From Acidicapsa acidisoli (lineage in GTDB: Bacteria; Acidobacteriota; Terriglobia; Terriglobales; Acidobacteriaceae), in contig NZ_JAGSYI010000006.1 in the NCBI RefSeq assembly GCF_025685625.1, forward strand, positions 62,001-126,000: a stretch of DNA of 64,000 bases, read 5' to 3'. Made by a program: the position numbers and the translations under genes. Below are positions 1 to 7,316 of the stretch, in pieces. Each line of letters begins with the position of its first letter. The stretch's first letter is position 1. The notes under the pieces are model-generated. The model saw nothing but the letters and a program-made list of their open reading frames with translations. It was not told the origin of the DNA and ran no database searches.

Positions 1-80
1 GTGGCGGCAATCGCCCAAGGATTTACCTTAGGGCGCCAGACGACCTGATCGGACGGAAGAGTCAGCGCTGTGGCACTCAT
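1..80 (-). CDS. EmrB/QacA-type MFS drug efflux pump, N-terminal fragment
   Basis: The first 80 bases, read on the minus strand, open with ATG (78-80) overlapping the TGA stop (77-79) of the adaptor gene, an ATGA coupling. The 26 visible codons begin MSATALTLPSD and reach the segment NPWAIAA, which resembles the cytoplasmic N-terminus that precedes the first membrane helix of DHA2-family (14-helix) pumps. In EmrAB-TolC type systems the MFS pump follows the HlyD-like adaptor, which fits the two genes upstream. The gene runs out of the window, so substrate and length cannot be judged. The call rests mainly on context. Confidence 0.7.
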   Translation of the reverse strand, partial: MSATALTLPSDQVVWRPKVNPWAIAA

Positions 81-1351
81 CTCAGGTACACTTTCGCTTC
101 GACGCTCTCACCGGGCCGAAGCTGGTGATCGCGATTTTCGCCAGGCTCGAGAACGATCTTTACGGGAACACGCTGAACGATTTTCACGTAGTTGCCAGTT
201 GCGTTTTCGGGTGGCAGCAAGCTGTAAATGGGGCCCGTTCCTCCCGCAATGCTGTCGACATGAGCGTGGTATGTGCGGCCGTTCGAGTCGAGCTCAATCG
301 TCGCTTTCTGGCCCACGCGCATATGCTTAAGCTGCGTCTCTTTAAAGTTTGCCGTAACCCACACCTGGTCGAGAGGAGTGACAGTGAGCAACTGTTCCCC
401 CGGATCGACATTCAATCCGACGACAACTTTCTTTGTGATTTCGCCGGCTACAGGCGCAAATATTTTGGTGTATCCGAGGTTCAACTGCGCTTGCTCGACA
501 GCAGCCCTTTTCTGGTTTACATCTGCCGTGGCAGAAAGGGCTTTGGCGCGCGTTGAGCCAACGCGCTGCGGGCCGGCCTGGGCATCTTCGTAGCGCGCCT
601 CAGCTTCGGTCAGGCGGCTGCGCGCTTCGACAACAGCCTGTTGGGCTGCGGCCTCGTCAGCTTCTGCCGCAGCTATGGCGGCGACATCCGTCGCTGCAGC
701 GGCATAAGCATGGTCGTATACTTGCTTCGGTACCTCCTCCTTTGCGAGCAGCGAGTGATAGCGGGCGACGTCATCTTGCGCCTTTACATTTTCTGCTTGC
801 GCTTCCAAAACGCGGGCATGTGCGGCAGCAGCTTGCTTTTCTGCGGCCTGGATTGCCGCCTCTGCATTCTTAATATCGGAGGACGTGAATTTCAATTGGC
901 TTGAGGTATCAACGGAAGATATCGGCACATCGATATTCGAACTTTTCGCCGCAGCCTCTGAAGTGTCGAGCGTTGCCTGGGCTCTTGCTAACGCCACTTC
1001 ATAGTCTTTTGGGTCGATTTCCACGAGTGTGGAACCTTGATCGACCCATTGGTTGTCGTCTACGTTGACTTTCTGGATGTATCCAGGGACGCGAGCGCTG
1101 ACAGGGTAAAGATGGACGTCCACCTGCGCATCGTCAGTAGATTCGAAGCCGGAAAGATAGCGCCAGAGGAAGGCGCCCCCAACGGCCAGAACAACAAGTG
1201 CGGTAAGAATTATCCAACGCTTGTGAGAGCGTCTCCTCGGATAAGCGGAGATCGACTGGTCAGCTGAGCCGCCGTTGTCCGCTGGTGCGCTTTGCTCTGG
1301 CGGAATCGCTTGCGATGTATTCATTACTGGATTTTGCTCAGCCGTACTCAT
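77..1351 (-). CDS. HlyD/EmrA-family membrane fusion (adaptor) protein
   Basis: Periplasmic adaptor of a tripartite efflux or secretion system, joining an inner-membrane MFS pump to a TolC channel. The 424-residue protein has a Pro/Ser/Gln-rich cytoplasmic N-terminus, one membrane helix at about 45-67, then the typical first half of the lipoyl/barrel region (STDDAQVDVHLYPVSARVPG, about 71-90), a long Ala/Glu/Gln-rich coiled coil (about 115-290) and the returning lipoyl and beta-barrel part (LGYTKIFAPVAGEITKK, then VWVTANFKE). The single N-terminal anchor and the hairpin length fit EmrA rather than RND adaptors. Its start overlaps the stop of the TolC gene by 4 bp (ATGA) and its stop overlaps the next MFS gene in the same way, so the three are translationally coupled. 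Substrate unknown. Confidence 0.9.
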   Translation of the reverse strand: MSTAEQNPVMNTSQAIPPEQSAPADNGGSADQSISAYPRRRSHKRWIILTALVVLAVGGAFLWRYLSGFESTDDAQVDVHLYPVSARVPGYIQKVNVDDNQWVDQGSTLVEIDPKDYEVALARAQATLDTSEAAAKSSNIDVPISSVDTSSQLKFTSSDIKNAEAAIQAAEKQAAAAHARVLEAQAENVKAQDDVARYHSLLAKEEVPKQVYDHAYAAAATDVAAIAAAEADEAAAQQAVVEARSRLTEAEARYEDAQAGPQRVGSTRAKALSATADVNQKRAAVEQAQLNLGYTKIFAPVAGEITKKVVVGLNVDPGEQLLTVTPLDQVWVTANFKETQLKHMRVGQKATIELDSNGRTYHAHVDSIAGGTGPIYSLLPPENATGNYVKIVQRVPVKIVLEPGENRDHQLRPGESVEAKVYLR

Positions 1352-2901
1352 TTTCCCTCCACGTATTCAGCAAAGCGTGACTCCGCGACGCCGGTCGATC
1401 TCGCCAGAGATATTTTTGAAAGGTTGTAGCTGTAAAGACTGGCAATATAGGCGTCACTAGCGATTGCCAGCGCATCCTGCGCTTGAACGACTTCAATGTT
1501 GTCGGTAACTCCCGAAGTGAATCGATCGCGAGACTGTTCAAGGTTCCGAGTGGCCAACGTTACAGCGCTTTTCTCGACAGACACTTCTTGCGCAGCCGCA
1601 TCCAGATCGAGATAGGCGTCACGAACCTCCTGATCGATCCTGGCTCGTAAATCCTCCAGTCGCTGCCTTTCCCTTGTTAGCGAAGCGTCAGCCCGGAGAA
1701 CATCTCCGTGTACCCTGCCACCCTGAAAAATAGGGATGCGGAGCGTAGCAGCAGCATCAACAGTACCGTGCGACGAGCCTGGGTTGACTCCAGATAGACC
1801 GTAGTCGGCTTCTGCACCTAACGATGGATACCGCTCGGCAGAAGCGGCTTTTCTCTCGAGCTCAGCCGAACCGACCTGATTCATCTGGCTCTGAAAATCG
1901 GCGCGATCCGTGTACGCGCTCTGGATCGACTCATCGAGCCCCGAGGGGGTCAGCTCCTGGTAAGGGATCTGGGTGGTTATCTCGAATTTTTGGCCAGATG
2001 GGAGGCCGATAGCTCGCGCCAAGACCAATTTCTGCTTCGCTAAATTATTTTGCGCGACAATCAGTTTCTGCTCGCGTGATTGTAGTTGGACCTGAGAGCG
2101 CAGAACGTCTACGGTCGAAGCAAGTCCCGCAGTCTTCTGGTCGGATGCTTGTTGAAAAAGCGCCTTGGCTGTGTCTCGTTGCGATGTGGCAGACTCAACT
2201 TCGGATTGATCTGCGATCGCCAGCAAATAGTTGGAAACAATCACAAGCACGATAAGCTCGCGAGCATCTTTGGAGCTGAACTCTGCCGACTTCAGCAGCG
2301 CCTGTGAAGACCGCGCTCGCTCGATGGAGGTCCAGTCAAAGACGGATTGTGTGAGATACGCCCGCGAGTCGAAATAGCCAAATGGGCCAATGATCGGAGG
2401 TTCGCCGGGAATGGTCAAACCGAAGGCCGCCTTTACATTGACTTGATGAACTCCGAAACCTGTATCGGTGATGACATGGGGGAGCAGTTCGCTCAGCGCT
2501 TGCCAACGTTGTCCCCGCGCGTCTGTAACGGCATCCGTAGCCAGAACTCCAGCTAGATTTTGCTTCAGCCCGAAGGCGACTGCGTCATTAAGGGAAAGCT
2601 GCACAGGCGTTGCGCTGAGTTTTCCCGCAGCAACCCCTCCGAGATACGGATTCTGTGACAAGGCGCGATCGTTAGTCTGTCCGGCTTGAACAGCTGTTCG
2701 CGGTGCTCCTGTTACCTCGGCTAGAGCAATCGGGTTGTACGGCGCCGGCGTGGCTGGCGTGCTGTACTGCGCAGAAGCCCCTACTCCGCAGAGAAGGGCA
2801 GAACTAAGCAGTAGAAGCTTACTCCCGTATCTGTACCGCTTACCCGATCCTCGCTGGAGAAACTCCGGTTCTTCGTTTAGGTCTGTTGTAGTGTTATTCA
2901 T
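1348..2901 (-). CDS. TolC-family outer membrane efflux protein
   Basis: Outer membrane channel of the EmrAB-type system encoded next to it. The 517-residue protein has about 25 polar residues, a basic stretch and then a signal-like hydrophobic segment ending GVGASAQ. It continues with two OEP repeats: the first holds LSLNDAVAFGLKQNL and the second the conserved ERYPSLGAEADYGLSG turn and LRIPIFQGGRVHGDV. The long helical stretches rich in Ala, Gln and Glu are what the trimeric helical barrel needs. No lipobox Cys is seen, so it is TolC/OprM-like without the lipid anchor usual in NodT-type proteins. It is first in the operon; the upstream 360 bp carries a TetR-type dyad and the first copy of a duplicated regulatory segment, so TetR control is likely. 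Confidence 0.9.
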   Translation of the reverse strand: MNNTTTDLNEEPEFLQRGSGKRYRYGSKLLLLSSALLCGVGASAQYSTPATPAPYNPIALAEVTGAPRTAVQAGQTNDRALSQNPYLGGVAAGKLSATPVQLSLNDAVAFGLKQNLAGVLATDAVTDARGQRWQALSELLPHVITDTGFGVHQVNVKAAFGLTIPGEPPIIGPFGYFDSRAYLTQSVFDWTSIERARSSQALLKSAEFSSKDARELIVLVIVSNYLLAIADQSEVESATSQRDTAKALFQQASDQKTAGLASTVDVLRSQVQLQSREQKLIVAQNNLAKQKLVLARAIGLPSGQKFEITTQIPYQELTPSGLDESIQSAYTDRADFQSQMNQVGSAELERKAASAERYPSLGAEADYGLSGVNPGSSHGTVDAAATLRIPIFQGGRVHGDVLRADASLTRERQRLEDLRARIDQEVRDAYLDLDAAAQEVSVEKSAVTLATRNLEQSRDRFTSGVTDNIEVVQAQDALAIASDAYIASLYSYNLSKISLARSTGVAESRFAEYVEGK

Positions 2902-3016
2902 CTCTGTTCGATCCCTCGGAAGCTCTGTGGAAGCAGGTCATCACAAGTTGCACAGGTTTCTTGAAAGATCACACCATGAGGAGGGAAAGGAAATCCATTG
3001 GACGAAGGTGTCGACC

Positions 3017-3048
3017 AATACCTTGGTATCACTCCGCTAACCGATACC
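3017..3048. promoter_or_regulatory. GGTATC/GATACC half-site cluster in copy A
   Basis: ATACC-TT-GGTAT (3018-3029) forms a short dyad with a 2-base centre, and another GATACC lies at 3043-3048. The same elements are stronger in copy B, where they form a 24 bp perfect palindrome. They look like binding half-sites for a dimeric regulator, but which one is unknown. Confidence 0.5.
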
Positions 3049-3155
3049 AGGCTCTTGGACAATCCATCCTCATTAAATTTTTCCCGAACGCTTCTGGTGT
3101 CATCCCCTAATGACAGCAGATCAATTTCGATCGCCGTTTAAGCCCGCCCAACTGA

Positions 3156-3174
3156 TTGACTGTAGATCAGTCAA
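3156..3174. promoter_or_regulatory. Putative TetR operator, site 1
   Basis: Perfect dyad TTGACTG-TAGAT-CAGTCAA with 7 bp arms and a 5 bp centre, upstream of the TolC gene. Related dyads occur at 4679-4698 and 5418-5437, the last only 27 bp ahead of the tetR start. A recurring dyad in front of a TetR gene and its neighbours is the usual layout of an autoregulated TetR regulon; binding itself is inferred. Confidence 0.6.
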
Positions 3175-3262
3175 CCAAAAGCGGGAGTCTGTCCCTTGCT
3201 GACAGAGCATTGACGTCTGACCCCACGCAGGTGAGGCTGCTCTTCGTCGCAATTGGCCACAA

Positions 3263-4294
3263 TCACATTGTCAGCACAACGCGAAACTCGGCGTTGCCGC
3301 TCATCATGCGGGCATATGCTTCGGCAGCGTTTTCCAGAGGATAGGTTTCGATCATGGCGCGTACCCCTCGCAGTTCGGCAAATCGAAGCGCGTCATCCGA
3401 GTCCGCCGGCGTTACCCCTGCCCATCCTTCAATAGTCTTGCCGCCCCTGATGAGCTGAAGCGGAGCCACCTCAATAGGATCGGAGGTTACGCCAATCAGG
3501 AGAAGCTTGCCGTTCGGACCCAAACCGCCAATCAGTTCGGTCAATGCCTTGGAGTCCGGCGCTGTTGCGATAATGACTCTTGCGCCACCTAGTTTTTGGA
3601 GTTCCTCTGCTGGGTTCTTCACTTTGCTATCGATATACACATCGGCACCGAGTTTCATTGCCAGCGATTCAATTTGCGAGCCGCGCCCGACCGCAGCCAC
3701 CTTGTAGCCAAACTTGTTGGCGAATTGAATTCCGAGGTGGCCGAGTCCACCGATCCCTTGCACCACAACCAAGTCGCCTGGCAGTGCACCCGCACGCCGC
3801 AGAGCCTGGAAGGTGGCAACTCCAGCGCACAAGAGCGGTGCCGCATCGATGTCGCTAAGACTGTCCGGAATCGAAACTAATGCTTCGACCGGCGCCAGCA
3901 TGTACTCCTGATAGCCGCCGTCATAACTGATACCAGGATTCTTCTCATTGCGGCAGAGTCGGAAATCGCCGCGCCGGCACTCGGAACAAGTGCCGTCATG
4001 GCCGCCATGCCAGCCAACGCCAACGCGCTGGCCTTTTCGCCATTCAGCCACTCCAGTTCCGAGCGCATCCACCACGCCGGCCACTTCATGGCCCGGAACG
4101 CGCGGATAGGGAATTCCTGGCCGGCGGCCTTCGACGATGATCGCATCGCTGCGGCACACGCCACAGGCCTGAACTTTGATGCGCACCTGTCCCGGGCCTG
4201 GATCGGGAATCTCCAGCTCGACGATTTTAAGACCGGCTCCAGCCGCGGTCACCTGGGCGGCTTTCATGGTTGCTACTGCGACTGCGGTTGTCAT
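3263..4294 (-). CDS. Zinc-dependent alcohol dehydrogenase (MDR superfamily)
   Basis: Cytosolic NAD(P)-dependent alcohol/aldehyde oxidoreductase of the medium-chain family, 343 residues, the normal length. The GroES-like part carries the catalytic zinc ligands C44 (CGVCRSD), H69-E70 (GHEVAGVV) and C156. The structural-zinc lobe reads GHDGTCSECRRGDFRLC: the first of the usual four Cys is Asp100, followed by C103, C106 and C114, a known variation. The nucleotide fold has GIGGLGHLG at 180-188. The C-terminal segment EGWAGVTPADSDDALRF fits AdhP/AdhA-type enzymes. The gene stands alone between the efflux operon and tetR, with its own copy of the duplicated control region, so it is probably induced with the efflux genes. 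Substrate cannot be told. Confidence 0.9.
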   Translation of the reverse strand: MTTAVAVATMKAAQVTAAGAGLKIVELEIPDPGPGQVRIKVQACGVCRSDAIIVEGRRPGIPYPRVPGHEVAGVVDALGTGVAEWRKGQRVGVGWHGGHDGTCSECRRGDFRLCRNEKNPGISYDGGYQEYMLAPVEALVSIPDSLSDIDAAPLLCAGVATFQALRRAGALPGDLVVVQGIGGLGHLGIQFANKFGYKVAAVGRGSQIESLAMKLGADVYIDSKVKNPAEELQKLGGARVIIATAPDSKALTELIGGLGPNGKLLLIGVTSDPIEVAPLQLIRGGKTIEGWAGVTPADSDDALRFAELRGVRAMIETYPLENAAEAYARMMSGNAEFRVVLTM

Positions 4295-4523
4295 AAATCC
4301 CCCCTATTTCTTCCTTGTTTCAGTTGGTGGCTTCGCGGCCGCAGTAGATTTCAGCAAGAAGCTCGCCTCCTACTGGTGAGCCGCGCTAGCGGAAATCGAG
4401 AAAGCCTCTCCGATATACAACTGGAACCTCGCGGAACACGAATCAAGTCGTTCACGTTTTTCTGAATCAAACTCGTGCTAACTGCTGAGATTAAGCCTTA
4501 AGCGCAGAGGCTAAGCCATTAGA

Positions 4524-4547
4524 CCAAGGTATCGATCGATACCTTGG
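4524..4547. promoter_or_regulatory. 24 bp perfect palindrome (putative operator)
   Basis: The two arms read CCAAGGTATCGA and its exact reverse complement, without spacer. It is followed at once by another GGTATC (4546-4551), and a fourth half-site lies at 4573-4578. The inner GGTATCGATCGATACC is the type of symmetric site bound by helix-turn-helix dimers. Copy A keeps only part of this arrangement. The binding protein is unknown; the adjacent TetR is one candidate, but the distinct TTGACTG dyad is a better match for autoregulation. Confidence 0.55.
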
Positions 4548-4705
4548 TATCAGCTTCCCTAACCAAAACCGAGGTATCGGTCAACACCATCGTCCAATAA
4601 CTTTTCCCCGCACGCTTTTGATGTCATCCCCTAATGGCAGCCGATCAATTTCGATTGCGATTTATGCCTGATTGCCAACTGACTGTCTGGTTAGTCAACT
4701 AAAAG
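4532..4705. repeat. Diverged direct repeat, copy B, in front of the alcohol dehydrogenase
   Basis: Partner of 3011-3181; see that entry for shared blocks. Copy B carries the fuller palindromic GGTATC array and a slightly degenerate TTGACT dyad, while copy A has the perfect TTGACTG dyad. Confidence 0.85.
4679..4698. promoter_or_regulatory. Putative TetR operator, site 2
   Basis: CTGACTG-TCTGGT-TAGTCAA matches the site in front of tetR (5418-5437) at 17 of 20 positions by direct comparison, and corresponds in the repeat alignment to the perfect dyad at 3156-3174. Confidence 0.6.
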
Positions 4706-4737
4706 ATGCGACAACACCAATTAAAGTTCCACATTTT

Positions 4738-5391
4738 TTAGCTGCCCGAGGTAGTGCCTTTTCTGACAAAGGCCATCACTTCTGCTGTATGCCTAGCCAA
4801 CGATTGCCTGTTCAATGGGTTACGGCCTCTGCCTGGAATATGGGAGAGGTTGTTGGCCGCACAAAAATAGAAGCCGCACAGACCAATAATGTTGATGGCG
4901 CCATGTCCGGGGTCCATTTCTCTGAACTCGCCCGAGGCAATCCCCTTCTTCAACAAGACTTCGACTCGGCTATAGAGCGAAGGCATTCCTAACTTGCGAA
5001 AGTGCTCGCCCCCACCTTGAATGCTCTCCAACATAAAGATAACGGGCGACAATGGGTGCTCCGTCATTGCGGCGAGCAGTCTCTCGATAAAACTCAGCAA
5101 AGCATCCGTGGCGTTGAGGTTCTTCTCGAGAGACTTATCGAGTGCCTCGCTAAGTGGCTGGTAGGCCCGCATGAGAACCGCCTCATAGAGCCCTTCTTTG
5201 CTCTTGAAGTAATGAAAAATCAGACCCTTGACCACATTTGCCCGCGTCGCGATGCTCTCCGTTCGCGCCGCGGCGAAACCCTTTGTGGCGAACTCAATCT
5301 CTGCCGCGTCCAGAATAGCCGGCACGGTCACCTCTCGGTCCCGCGTCTGTGTGCGATGAGGTCTGTTCTCGGCAGTCGCTGTGTATCTCAC
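4738..5391 (-). CDS. TetR/AcrR-family transcriptional regulator
   Basis: DNA-binding repressor of 217 residues. The N-terminal helix-turn-helix is clear: AILDAAEIEFATKGFAAARTE followed by IATRANVVKGLIFHYFKSKE (about 26-66), with the F-x-Y-F-x-S-K-E-G-L-Y signature. The C-terminal half is helical and of unknown ligand, with two Cys near residue 180. It reads the same way as the dehydrogenase and efflux operon downstream. A 20 bp dyad 27 bp ahead of its start recurs upstream of both neighbours, so it probably represses itself, the dehydrogenase and the pump, released by a toxic hydrophobic compound. Ligand and regulon are inference. Confidence 0.9.
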   Translation of the reverse strand: MRYTATAENRPHRTQTRDREVTVPAILDAAEIEFATKGFAAARTESIATRANVVKGLIFHYFKSKEGLYEAVLMRAYQPLSEALDKSLEKNLNATDALLSFIERLLAAMTEHPLSPVIFMLESIQGGGEHFRKLGMPSLYSRVEVLLKKGIASGEFREMDPGHGAINIIGLCGFYFCAANNLSHIPGRGRNPLNRQSLARHTAEVMAFVRKGTTSGS

Positions 5392-6145
5392 GGAATCCCC
5401 TGCCTATGATGATACTGCTGACTGACTGGATGGTCAAATAGGAATGAGGGTTCAATTCTTGACTGAATATGGCCCATTGCGGACCGATAGAGGGGCTCTG
5501 TGCATAGCGAACATTTCCATCGAGAAGCGCCTACTCGCACATATGACACATAGCAGTCTTGCACGACCAATCAGCAGTGACATCGCAGGCCTGGGCGAAC
5601 GTCAGGAGGCTTTTAAACCAGCTATCCCATGGCGCAGTCAAATAAGTCCAAAATCATTGCGTCTCCTTGTCGGCCTATGCGCTTGTCATATGGGCTGCAC
5701 ACTATGTCGCCCATCAGCACGCCGCCAAACTTCAGTTATGTACAGATCCGCATTCGAGGAGCAATTCTGGACAATCTACGCAGCGTGGACCGGGCTCCGA
5801 GATAGCGCACGCCACAAACGGCGTGCAGTCCAAGACACAATTCGTACGCTCGCTCCCTCGTTGGGGCATGCACCCCGTAGGCGGAGGCTGCGGCGGAGTT
5901 GAAGATCAGCCTCGACACCTATCACTAGTAACTGGGCGACCTAGAAGACTTAGAAATTGGCTAGCTGCATCAAAAGCGGGATGAAAACTCCGGCGACGAA
6001 TAATTGGATTATGTTCCTGATCTCTAAAAGGATGATCCCTTCTTTTGCCCCTGAATTTCAGTCGAAGCCAAACCGCCAACTCATTCGTCAAGGCTGAATC
6101 ACGAGCGGCAAAGTGGAAGTTTATTGATCAGCATACGAATGTCGA
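5392..6145. other. Gene-free stretch of about 750 bp
   Basis: Apart from the putative TetR site at 5418-5437 I see nothing I can name. A plus-strand ORF (5444-5902) and a short minus-strand ORF (5736-5918) are open but resemble no family, lack a convincing ribosome binding site and have irregular composition. It separates the efflux/TetR block from the salvage locus and may be eroded DNA. Confidence 0.5.
5418..5437. promoter_or_regulatory. Putative TetR operator, site 3 (autoregulatory)
   Basis: CTGACTGACTGGATGGTCAA, centred about 36 bp upstream of the tetR ATG, overlapping where its promoter should lie. It differs from site 2 at three positions only. Confidence 0.6.
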
Positions 6146-7135
6146 TTAGCGCGTTGCTGGGACCTGTTTCAGAGTATCCGGAGAAAGGCCATCGGGCGCC
6201 CAGGATTGGATAATTGTTTTTGCCAGCCTGCCCATCATCAATTCGGCGGAGTTATCGCTTTGCCAACTCTGATCCACATTGTCGTAGGTGAAGACAGACA
6301 GAACAAGAAGGCCCTTTTTCGTTCCAATGAGAGCTACGTCGTTGCGTACGGCATTTAAGGAGCCAGTCTTATTCGCAATGGCTGTTCCGTGTTCGCTGCT
6401 GTCGAGCGACTCCAGGTACCGTGGGATGGCGTCTCGATAGAACTGATGCTGTAGCATTTCGACCGCTGTGGAGCAGAGCGATAGGTCGGAAGCTGTCGGG
6501 GCGCCACTGGAAAGCTCGCATCGGCTGAAACGGGTAATCAGTGAAGCCATCTCATGTGCGGTTGTCTTTCCCAGGCCAAATTTTGGTTGATCGGCCGGCA
6601 TTGGCTCGGTGGAGGGCTTAAAGATCTTCTTGTAGAGATGCGTATTTGGCAGACCAATCGACTCCATGCGCGTATTCACGCTCGCCACGTCAAAGCGGTC
6701 GATCATCAGGTTCGTTGCGGTGTTATCGCTAAGGTCGATCATCAAAGTCAAGACATCCCGCAAGGTTAGCGTAAGAGGAGCATCTAGAAATTGGAGAATG
6801 CCTGAACCTCCAACCTGGTCTTCTTTTTTCAAGACGATGGGTTCGTCCCAACGGGCTTTACCAGCGCGGATCTCTTCCAGAGCTTCATACAACATGGCGA
6901 GTTTGATAACGGACGCAGTCTGCACCGGAACATCGGCATGGACTGCGAGGACTTGGTGCGTAGCCAGAGCCTCCGCATAGAGGGCAACTTTCCCCTGATG
7001 GGCTGCGACTATTTGATCAACTTGTGCCGTGAGGTTTTCGGAAACCGGTTGAGCGCTCGCAATGTATGTTGCAAACCCAAAGTACATTCCCAACAACACT
7101 GCTTGAAATAGACCTCTAGATGATTGACTGTTCAT
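6146..7135 (-). CDS. Exported serine hydrolase of the class A beta-lactamase fold
   Basis: Penicillin-recognising serine enzyme of 329 residues with an N-terminal signal peptide ending near ASA-QP (about residue 29). The three active-site motifs are present: S75-V-I-K78 (SxxK), S136-D137-N138 (SDN) and K256-T257-G258 (KTG). The Glu166 omega-loop motif ExxLN of true class A beta-lactamases is not recognisable; the region reads FKPSTEPMPADQPKFGLG. It may therefore be a slow hydrolase or a peptidase acting on peptidoglycan peptides rather than a resistance enzyme. It lies 181 bp downstream of a GntR gene and at the end of the muropeptide salvage run on the same strand, which favours a role in wall-peptide handling. 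Antibiotic hydrolysis cannot be excluded. Confidence 0.8.
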   Translation of the reverse strand: MNSQSSRGLFQAVLLGMYFGFATYIASAQPVSENLTAQVDQIVAAHQGKVALYAEALATHQVLAVHADVPVQTASVIKLAMLYEALEEIRAGKARWDEPIVLKKEDQVGGSGILQFLDAPLTLTLRDVLTLMIDLSDNTATNLMIDRFDVASVNTRMESIGLPNTHLYKKIFKPSTEPMPADQPKFGLGKTTAHEMASLITRFSRCELSSGAPTASDLSLCSTAVEMLQHQFYRDAIPRYLESLDSSEHGTAIANKTGSLNAVRNDVALIGTKKGLLVLSVFTYDNVDQSWQSDNSAELMMGRLAKTIIQSWAPDGLSPDTLKQVPATR

Positions 7136-7230
7136 TGATATTTATCATCTCCTCCAAATTGCACGATTGGCAAGCGGCAGAAAAACATGCCCGACATAAT
7201 TTCGCATAGCGATTGAGACGTATCACACAA

Positions 7231-7244
7231 CGGGCATATGCCCG
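7231..7244. promoter_or_regulatory. 14 bp perfect palindrome between gntR and the serine hydrolase
   Basis: CGGGCATATGCCCG, about 100 bp ahead of the hydrolase start. It could be an operator for the adjacent GntR protein or a weak hairpin in the intergenic RNA. No second copy was noticed elsewhere in the window. Confidence 0.35.
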
Positions 7245-7316
7245 GTTAAATCTCCACTGGCATGGTTCGTAGTCTTTGTAATTCCGATGCGTCCTTCCAT
7301 GCTGCCCTGGTAGTTC

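Larger units (their letters stand above)
3011..3181. repeat. Diverged direct repeat, copy A, in front of the efflux operon
   Basis: This segment aligns along its whole length with 4532-4705. Shared blocks include TACCTTGGTATCA near the left end, TGTCATCCCCTAATG (3098-3112 versus 4622-4636), GATCAATTTCGAT just after it, and GTCAAC(C/T)AAAAG at the right end. Between blocks the copies differ by scattered substitutions and a few small indels. Both copies lie in the 5' region of a minus-strand gene and downstream of another, so a promoter/operator segment appears to have been copied rather than a gene. Confidence 0.85.
2902..3262. other. Gene-free stretch holding control region of the efflux operon
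   Basis: 361 bp between the alcohol dehydrogenase stop and the TolC start. It contains repeat copy A (3011-3181), with GGTATC/GATACC half-sites at its left end and a TTGACTG/CAGTCAA dyad at 3156-3174. No ORF here resembles a protein. Because the TolC gene reads leftward from 2901, this is its 5' region. Confidence 0.7.
4295..4737. other. Gene-free stretch holding control region of the alcohol dehydrogenase
   Basis: 443 bp between the tetR stop and the dehydrogenase start. It contains the 24 bp palindrome at 4524-4547, repeat copy B (4532-4705) and the second TetR-like dyad (4679-4698). Some 230 bp separate these elements from the dehydrogenase start, so there is room for a promoter and a long leader. 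No coding sequence is supported. Confidence 0.7.

Noticed and set aside
5444-5902. 152-codon plus-strand ORF in the gap after tetR
   Set aside because: No family resemblance, no clear ribosome site and irregular composition; overlapping frames are equally open.
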